A stretch of DNA of 23,304 nucleotides, from assembly GCA_015680685.1 (NCBI GenBank), contig MNCI01002729.1:75030-98333 (forward strand), written 5' to 3'. The notes beneath the pieces are model-generated. The model was not told the DNA's origin, did not search any database, and saw only the letters and a list, made by a program, of their open reading frames with translations. This document shows positions 17,479-23,304 of the stretch, piece by piece. Both the position numbers and the translations under genes were made by a program. Positions within the stretch are counted from its first letter, which is position 1. Each line of letters starts with the position of its first letter. The stretch is from Gnetum montanum. Taxonomy: Eukaryota; Streptophyta; Gnetopsida; Gnetales; Gnetaceae.

Positions 17479-19517
17479 TTAGAATGGGGGGGTATCCAAC
17501 ATAACTAAACATTTGAGCATGGCTAGGATTAATAAATGAAGAATTAGGATCCTTGCATGTTGGAAATATTGAGATCCTGTCATATCTGAACCACTAGGTG
17601 TCTTTTGATGTGGTGGTTGGAACATACCCCAAGTGGGGTTTACACACTTGATTATAATAAGCATAGTGGGGCAATTTATAAGATGTAGTCAATGGATGAG
17701 TGGTTGACCCACTATGGCACCTATGATCATAAGATGGTATGCAAGGATCGACATATCTCCCTACGTCGCAATATTCATTGGGTCATATGGTTGTTGGAGT
17801 ATTGGGTGGTGGCCCTAATAAGGTAACATGAGATGTTGGGTTCGAAGAGGAAGATGCACCATAGTGTTGGACTTGTGCTGAGTTAGCAGATGCAGTGGGC
17901 TCAAAATTATGTTGTCCCTTCTTATGGTCATGCTGAAAGAAGGGGCATCTTTGATGTTGAGGAGAGTTCCCATTACTGTTTTCAGTAGAAGCACAAGTAA
18001 TATTTGTGGGTTGTTGCTATGGTGCAAATCCCTCGGGTACGATTGGTGGCAATGTAGAAGGAGGTGAAGGATGAGAATGTTGAAATTGAGGAGAAGTGTA
18101 ATGTACATGAGTTGGTGGTCCTGTTGGAGAGGATATGAGTCGATAATATTGAGGAGAATAGTAATAGTATGATGAGATAGAGGATGTTGAACCAATTGGG
18201 GAAACAGGATGTTGGACTTGATAAGCACTTGGTTTTGGATGATATGAATGGTATACCTAGTTCGAGGGTGGCTTCCACCACAACTAGGATTGTTGCCACT
18301 ATGATTGAACATAGTATCTTTGTATGAACTCTGGGTGTAACACTCTTCCCCAATGCTCCTATAAATGTGACAAGACTAGGCATTGGCCCTTGCGATGATC
18401 ATATAGACAAACGTTACATTGATACGTATGAATTGGCAGTTAAGTTCTTATTCTCTTCAACCCTTCTTTCTGATTGTCTAAAGGTGTTTTGTCCTATTTC
18501 TTGGGTTTTCATAACTCGACCTCTAATAATGTTGGCATATTCTCCACACTTTTCATGCATCCAATCCATCATCTTATTGATCTTTGCCTCAATTTCTTTT
18601 AATGATTGTAGTGTTGGCAAAGATGATTCCACCTCCTTGAGGTGAGCTGATTTCTCCTCTTTCAGATTATGGACCTTTGTTGATGTAAGATTTTGGTCCA
18701 ATTGAGATTTTTCAACATTCTCCCATCTAGCCATTTCTCCTTATTCTTTTTCTACCCTCTTAATAAGCTCTTGGATTTGGTGGGTTCATAGCTCATATAG
18801 TTGACCTTGGGCATACATCCTTAAGGTTTCCCTTGTTTCATTACGGAGCCCATTAATGATGTGGTACATTAGCCTCTCCTCAGAGAACCCATGGCCTAGG
18901 CAGTTGTTTAACAATGCATAATATCTTTCTAAAGCCATGTCCAAGGGTTCATGTTACGCTTGTTTCCACTCTTGGATTTGTCTCCTCAAGGCTGACACTC
19001 TTGCATAAGTTTGATATCTTTTATTGAAGAGCTCTACCATTGTTGGCCAATGTCGGATTGATTTTGGTTTTAAGGACCTATACCATACTTTTGTGTGGCC
19101 AACGAGTGTCATAGGAAAGAGCTTAAGTTTTTTCCATCCATTATCAATGTTATTCTATGCACATGCATCATAGAAGGCTTGTAAATGATGTTGTGGATCT
19201 AAATCGTAGCCTCCTGAAAACTTAGGAAAGTTGTTTAATTCAAGCCTGGCTAGACGACTTTTCTTACAATGCCTGTGGGATATTCGAATAGCCTCTTGTA
19301 TATGTGTTAAGCTTGTAGTGGCCTGTAGGGGTTCATCGTCACTAGGTATGTTATGCATTCATGAGTTGGGACGATGTTGTTTGTGTTTATGCTCATAGGA
19401 GACCCCTACATCAAATTGGGTACTCCAAACTTTATCTTCATCATCATATAATTTGTTGGTTCTCCAATGAATTACCTTACTAGTTGTTGCGTTGTCAGAG
19501 TCTTGTGAGAGAGACAT
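17479..19517 (-). pseudogene. Gypsy gag relic with two zinc-knuckle-like modules
   Basis: ATG 19517-19515 (MSLSQDSDN) opens a frame that runs to 18414 with five internal stops. It holds the gag core: LNNFPKFSGGYDLDPQHHLQ, FYDACA, WYRSLKPKSIRHWPTM, FNKRYQTYARV, LERYYALLNNCLGHGFSEE and YHIINGLR, typical of the Retrotrans_gag family, then a coiled coil (LKEEKSAHLKEVESSL). Near 18430 the frame shifts by one and continues with CNVCLYDHRKGQC (18418-18380), a C-X2-C-X3-H-X4-C knuckle, one residue shorter before His than the usual C-X2-C-X4-H-X4-C. A Pro/Tyr/Ser-rich stretch follows, then CPFFQHDHKKGQH (17947-17909), a worn second copy in the same frame with two ligands lost, and a Tyr-rich tail. At least seven more stops occur in this part. 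Role when intact: nucleocapsid and particle assembly. Confidence 0.8.
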
Positions 19518-19690
19518 GGTTGTGAATTTGTGTGTGATTTAATTGCAATTATTATTATTATTTATTATAATTTTTCCTGAAAGATATATCGTTAATACTT
19601 TGTTACAGCAATCTTATATAATATAACTAATCTAAATAACTATAGGATCAGCAAACTAACTATAGGATAATTAAAACTATAAGATTGAGT
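19518..19690. other. Gap between gag relic and Copia LTR
   Basis: AT-rich with (ATT)n-like text at 19548-19570 and an 11-base direct repeat AACTATAGGAT (19638 and 19658). On the minus strand this would be the leader of the gag relic. It is cut at 19691 by the Copia LTR. Confidence 0.45.
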
Positions 19691-20015
19691 TGTTGATGTT
19701 GTAGTACAACACTCCAATGTAAAGCTTGAGATTGTAAAGGTTGTGGACATGTTGAAACCACATTTCCAAGCCTGATGGGACCTTCTAGGGTTTAGTGATT
19801 GGTGCTGCAGCACAATACTCTGGAGCAAGGCTTGAAGACTATATAGAATGTGGATCCTTCAACCATATTTTGTGAGCCACAAAGTCTAGAGATGTGCTTG
19901 CTATCTACCCTTAGAGTGGGGAACCACATTAAATTTTATGTATGTTCTTTGTATCTTTAAGTTTTAATTTGGGGAACTTATTCATCCCCCTCCCTTCTAA
20001 GTTTAATTATCAACA
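19691..20015 (+). repeat. Copia 5' LTR with internal duplication
   Basis: Opens TGTTGAT and closes ATCAACA, exact inverted terminal heptamers. The U5 end is C-rich (CCCCCTCCCTTCT), as is common in plant Copia elements. A unit starting at 19691 (TGTTGATGTTGTAGTACAAC) recurs diverged at 19796 (TGATTGGTGCTGCAGCACAA), about 105 bases apart, and stays alignable for about 75 bases. Confidence 0.7.
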
Positions 20016-20017
20016 AG

Positions 20018-20029
20018 TGGTATCGAAGC
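20018..20029 (+). promoter_or_regulatory. Copia primer binding site (initiator tRNA-Met type)
   Basis: TGGTATCGAAGC, two bases after the LTR end. The usual plant Copia site is TGGTATCAGAGC; this one is worn but in the right place. Confidence 0.7.
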
Positions 20030-20070
20030 TTCGTACTCTTCTCTATCATCATCAAATTCAAGAGTGAATA

Positions 20071-21724
20071 ATGGAGGGTACATCTTACACAAATCCATCC
20101 ATGTTCAACAGATTCAACTTCACCTATTAGAAAGCCAAAATGCAAAGTTTCCTCGCATCCATGAAGTTTGAAGTGTGGAAGTCAATTCCAAAAGGCTATA
20201 CTCCACTTGTCGACAGCACCACTAGCATCATCAAACCTCGCAATAAATGGTCTCAAGAGGAAAAGGAAATTATTTATATTGTGTATTGAATAAATCTGTA
20301 TTCAATAGGGTAGCAGGATGTAAAATGACCAAAGAAATTTACCAAACTTTAGAAGCTACCTATGAAGGAACCTCTAGTGTTAAGTAATCAAAATTGTTAG
20401 TTTTACAAAGTGAATATGATAAACTAAAAACAAGAAAAGGTGAGAAAATCAAAGATTATTTTTCTAGAGATAATGATCTTGTTGTAGCAATTAGAGAAAT
20501 AGGAAAGGATCTACACAAAAGCAATGTAATTATCAAAATGATTAAAACTCTACAACCAGAGTTTAGACCAAAGGTCATAACCATGGAGGAAATCAAAGAT
20601 TTCTCAACTCTAAAATTCGAGGAACTTCAAAGTGCTCTCATCGCCTATGAAATGAATCTCATAAGCAAACAAGCTATTCAAGAAAGACCCATTGCCTTGA
20701 AGACAGCCTCCAAGGAGAAGGAGGTCAATGAGCATGATGAGGGCAACGAAGATGAGATTGCTCTTCTCTCAAGGAAACTATAACAATTGCTTATAAGAAG
20801 AAACAAAGGGGCATCGCATCAATAGAAAAGACCTAATTTCTTCAAAGGAAGAAATAGAGGTAGAAATTTTTTAAATTCTTCTAACTTACACTTTTCTTCT
20901 ATAGAATGTCAGGTTTATGGAGGAAAAGGCCATATGGCCTTCGAATGTCCTATTGATCTAAGTGATAGCAAGGTATAGCCAAGGAATATATCCAATGATG
21001 AGGAACCAAAAAAGACCAAATTTTATACAAGTTGGGATGATGGTGAGAAAAGTGAAGAAGAACCATGCAATTCTTCAAAAGATTCACATCTGATATTACC
21101 AATGAAAATTCCTCACTTATGGTTGAGCAAGATGGTAATTGTGACAATAGGTATAGTAAATTTAAAGAAGAAAATTTTCTTTTACATCATTTGATTAGGA
21201 AGGAAAAGAAACTAGTACTTTCTAAGTTACATGCTATTCATGCTGAAGTGAAGGAAGAAATCTCATATATAAAAGCTGAGATTCAACAACTAACCTCTTT
21301 GAATAAGGATTGCAGAAAAATTCAAGAAGAAGAAACTTCTAAAAATCAACCAAAGAATTTAGAGGAAGCAACACATGAAAATGCAAGCTCAAGCTCAAGC
21401 ATAGTAAGGTTTAATAATTTTGATCATAAGGATAATATTTTGTTTATGTTTAAAAATTGTGGCAATAAGCAAGCTCTTAGTTATGATGATCAAAATAAGA
21501 TTAATGCTTGGACTTGTCAAAAAGACTTTGGTAAGGAAATTGTACAAGTACCAATAAGTGAGAATGAAGGGAAGTGGAGTCTTGAAAATAATGCAAAAAC
21601 TAATCAAGAGTTCTATCACAAGGAACATCAACAAATAGAGACATCACATATACAATCTAATGAAAGAGAACCTAAGGATGAGGAGGTACTTCATGATAGG
21701 GGACCTCATCTCAAACTTCATTAA
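20071..21724 (+). pseudogene. Copia gag relic
   Basis: ATG 20071 opens MEGTSYTNPSMFNRFNF with a TAG where WKAKM-type text would have Trp, then FLASMKFEVW. Near 20280 the frame shifts and a short piece is lost; NKSVFNRVAGCKMTKEIYQT then LVLQSEYDKLKTRKGEKIKD and ALIAYE follow, all typical of the UBN2/Copia gag core (20394-20783). After two stops comes a zinc knuckle, CQVYGGKGHMAFEC at about 20906-20947, with the second Cys changed to Tyr. A further shift near 21070 leads into an open 219-codon hydrophilic, Lys/Glu-rich frame with a short coiled coil (about 21240-21310), ending at 21724. Its intact role would be nucleocapsid. No protease or other pol part follows. Confidence 0.8.
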
Positions 21725-22484
21725 TCTTCTCTTGTTATTGGCAAGGTAAGTTTCTATCTCTTCGATTGCTAGTTAATAAGGATTGTGTATGAGAAGTCCA
21801 AAATTATCTATGTCTTGTCAAGATCAAAATGGTGGAATAAGTGTCTAGAGAATTTCTTACATTCATAATATTGATATAATTAGTTTTATGAAGATTTATA
21901 ATAGCAATTATAATAATTTCCTTTGGATCTTCATCTTATAACAATTTTAGTTTAATTTCTTATCTTGCATTCAGTATTGCTTAATCTGAAAGTCTTTGGA
22001 ATAATTTTCCCATTTATAACATAAGATAAACCTCTAAAAATTCTATTAATATTACTAGTTGAAGACCTAGATCTCCATAATTAAGCTTAACATTGACATA
22101 CAGTTATAGTGTTTTCATGATATTTGCACATCTATATTAAAAGCCTAAGCTAAGTAGCACATGTGTAGGGGGAGCCTACTCCTCAATCATCTTGGAGGTT
22201 ACCAATGCAAGGGGAGTCTTTGGAGACTTCAACTAAAGACCAAAATAAGCAAGAAAATGACTTCAAAAGGTATTTTATGCTAAATTAGATAGCAAAGTCT
22301 TGAATGGTTATTTTTGTTGCATATGAGGAATTTAAAAGGTATTTAAGGATATATGAATACTTAGTTCCTTATCATCATTAGTTGTTTTTAAATGGGTGTG
22401 TTTGTTATATTATCTTGTACAAAAAGTAAACTATGCATATTTTTCTCATAGCTTAAATATTCTATTGATGATTCCTTTTGGTTG
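21725..22484. other. AT-rich stretch after Copia gag
   Basis: No pol motif or LTR copy was recognised. It contains the purine run AGGGGGAG (22167-22174) and CAAGGGGAG (22208-22216), either of which could be a worn polypurine tract. It ends at the start of L3. Confidence 0.5.
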
Positions 22485-22550
22485 TGATGAGCCACGATAT
22501 CGCATCAGTCACAATATCGTGTACACAATATCGCAGCTCGTTGCCAGTTC

Positions 22551-22558
22551 TATAAATA
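22551..22558 (+). promoter_or_regulatory. TATA box of L3
   Basis: TATAAATA, 66 bases from the LTR start, shorter than the 126 bases in L1 and L2, mainly because fewer motif words lie before it. Confidence 0.55.
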
Positions 22559-22891
22559 AGAGGTGGCTTTCCCTTGTTTCTTCATCTAGATCTAGACTCT
22601 TAGCTAAACTCTGGTATTTTTACCATTCCAAAGATAGAATAATTTCCATGTGCCCGCAGTAGGAGTCTCAAAGTGAATGGATCTTTATTCGAGCAAATTA
22701 TGCCTGAGCACACATTTGTGTACAAAAATAAACATGAACTTTCTGACAAATCTTGCAGCACACGAACTAAGCTAAATAGGATTTAATTACTATTAAATGT
22801 TTAATTTCTTTCCTAGATAATTAAATCTCTCTCAACCCTCAACTCTCCTACTTAAGTGCATTCAGTACGACCGCTTCGAGCACGTGTGTAA

Positions 22892-22945
22892 CGCTTGGTA
22901 ACCCAGTAACAAGTAGCGTTTGGTAATCCCAATAGCGTTGCACTA
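22892..22945 (+). repeat. Short repeats in L3 R/U5
   Basis: GCTTGGTAACCCAGTAACAA and TTTGGTAATCCCAATAGCG, each next to a TAGCG(T) word: two copies of the family repeat. Confidence 0.6.
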
Positions 22946-23101
22946 GTTCAGGGTGTGTGCAGCAAGTGGGAACGGATACTGGTGCTAGGACAATTAGAAC
23001 TTAGTTAATGAGTAGTTAATGAAAGTTAGTTACTTAGTCTCTTCACCCTTCCTCGTTAGCATAAGCGTTAAAAAGAGAAAATATATAAAAATCACATACC
23101 T

Positions 23102-23145
23102 CAAACTTACTTAACCATACAACCATGACAATACAAGTAAGTTTG
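23102..23145 (+). other. Conserved LTR hairpin, L3 version
   Basis: CAAACTTACTT (23102-23112) pairs perfectly over 11 bases with AAGTAAGTTTG (23135-23145). The loop begins AACCAT; CACATACCT precedes and GGAGGACAACGATTGA follows, matching the L1 flanks although the stem bases differ. Confidence 0.7.
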
Positions 23146-23279
23146 GGAGGACAACGATTGATTAACCTTAAGTGTTCCATTAGGGCGCGTAAGCACTTAG
23201 TCCTTGGAGTTTGACCGGATCGTGCGTGAGATGCTCATATTTATATGGTTGAGTGTAGGGGTACCTCGCCACTCATCAT

Positions 23280-23298
23280 TGGCACCGTTGCCAGGGAC
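23280..23298 (+). promoter_or_regulatory. Gypsy primer binding site after L3
   Basis: TGGCACCGTTGCCAGGGAC matches the TGGCGCCGTTGCCGGGGA type used by Tat and Athila elements, with two differences, both G-to-A at former CpG sites. The body of this element continues beyond the window. Confidence 0.8.
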
Positions 23299-23304
23299 TT
23301 ACTT

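Larger units (their letters stand above)
11727..19517 (-). mobile_element. Tat-like Gypsy element, minus copy (gag, extra ORF, 3' LTR)
   Basis: Reading right to left: gag relic (19517-17479), spacer, U3-like module (about 16143-16057), leader, extra ORF (15558-12757), polypurine tract (12581-12564) and 3' LTR L2 (12563-11727). All coding parts are on the same strand in a plausible element order, but no RT, RNase H or integrase is seen between gag and the extra ORF, only about 1.9 kb of non-coding sequence. Either pol was deleted or the element is a non-autonomous form. No 5' LTR in minus orientation is present before the Copia relic; it may lie beyond the window. That gag and the extra ORF belong to one element is inference from strand, order and distance. 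Confidence 0.6.
19691..22180 (+). mobile_element. Ty1/Copia relic, 5' LTR to gag, pol absent
   Basis: A 325-base LTR, tRNA-Met-type primer site and gag-like ORF in standard order. No protease, integrase, RT or RNase H motif follows; an AGGGGGAG purine run at 22167-22174 resembles a Copia polypurine tract but no LTR copy comes after it. The relic is therefore internally deleted or non-autonomous, and its 3' end is missing or unrecognisable before L3 at 22485. Confidence 0.65.
22485..23278 (+). repeat. Gypsy-family LTR L3 (5' LTR)
   Basis: 794 bases, opening TGATGAGCC and closing GGGGTACCTCGCCACTCATCA. U3 has one GATATC (22496-22501) and two AATATCG words (22513, 22528) that look like worn copies; TATAAATA at 22551-22558. 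R/U5 has the CTTGGTAA.CC.AGTA repeats (22892-22945), a GCAAGTGGGAACGGATAC block and the hairpin at 23102-23145. It is followed after one base by a good primer site and has no polypurine tract before it, so it is a 5' LTR. Confidence 0.8.

Noticed and set aside
17815-18383. Open frames 18312-17815 and 18383-17982 on the minus strand as genes
   Set aside because: They overlap the gag relic in other frames. The frame carrying the knuckles and Pro/Tyr-rich text is the real one despite its stops.
20018-20029. tRNA gene fragments at the primer sites (also 23280-23298)
   Set aside because: Only the 12-19 bases complementary to tRNA 3' ends are present, directly after LTR ends, with no tRNA body.
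21395-21634. Minus-strand open frame opposite the Copia gag
   Set aside because: Low-complexity hydrophobic shadow of the Lys/Glu-rich gag tail on the plus strand.
22160-22220. Copia polypurine tract and 3' LTR
   Set aside because: AGGGGGAG is a fair tract candidate, but no sequence like TGTTGATGTTGTAG follows before L3.

Overview
This is repeat-only nuclear DNA from a land plant, probably a gymnosperm with a large, heavily methylated genome (the gymnosperm guess is inference from style: old, stop-riddled LTR retrotransposons, CpG loss, no host gene). I find no intact protein-coding gene, rRNA, tRNA gene or CRISPR array. Everything recognisable is LTR-retrotransposon relic, mostly one Ty3/Gypsy family resembling the Tat/Ogre clade, plus one Ty1/Copia relic.

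Layout. About 600-5789 (+): the 3' part of a Gypsy element, with conserved non-coding sequence, a U3-like promoter module, a 952-codon extra ORF broken only by stops, polypurine tract, and 3' LTR (L1, 4874-5789). 5790-6841: AT-rich, nothing recognised. 6842-7716 (+): a related LTR (L4), then about 7915-10900 a decayed pol (reverse transcriptase, two RNase H-like regions, integrase). About 10900-11726: an unassigned repeat carrying an array of GACGTC-derived palindromes. 11727 to about 19517 (-): a second copy of the first element in inverse orientation, reading from the right: gag relic (19517-17479), non-coding spacer, U3-like promoter module, 933-codon extra ORF (15558-12757), polypurine tract, 3' LTR (L2, 12563-11727); no pol lies between gag and the extra ORF. 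19691 to about 22180 (+): Copia relic with 5' LTR, tRNA-Met-type primer site and broken gag, no pol and no 3' LTR. 22485-23278 (+): another Gypsy-family 5' LTR (L3) followed by a clear primer binding site; its body lies beyond the window.

What stands out. (1) The two extra ORFs are paralogues alignable end to end (same MAPK start, a domain resembling the 'putative plant transposon protein' family, a long coiled coil, a PCPW motif near the C-terminus). They hold 39 and 25 in-frame stops yet no net frameshift. (2) Each ORF has a private leader ending in an AG directly before the ATG, and an upstream module that matches the start of its own 3' LTR in motif type: TCGA/AGGCC palindromes in the plus copy, GATATC palindromes in the minus copy. 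(3) All four Gypsy-family LTRs carry a hairpin near the 3' end whose stem sequence differs between copies while pairing is kept, i.e. apparent covariation. (4) Together the parts suggest a non-autonomous element (gag plus extra ORF) living beside pol-bearing relatives with the same LTR type.
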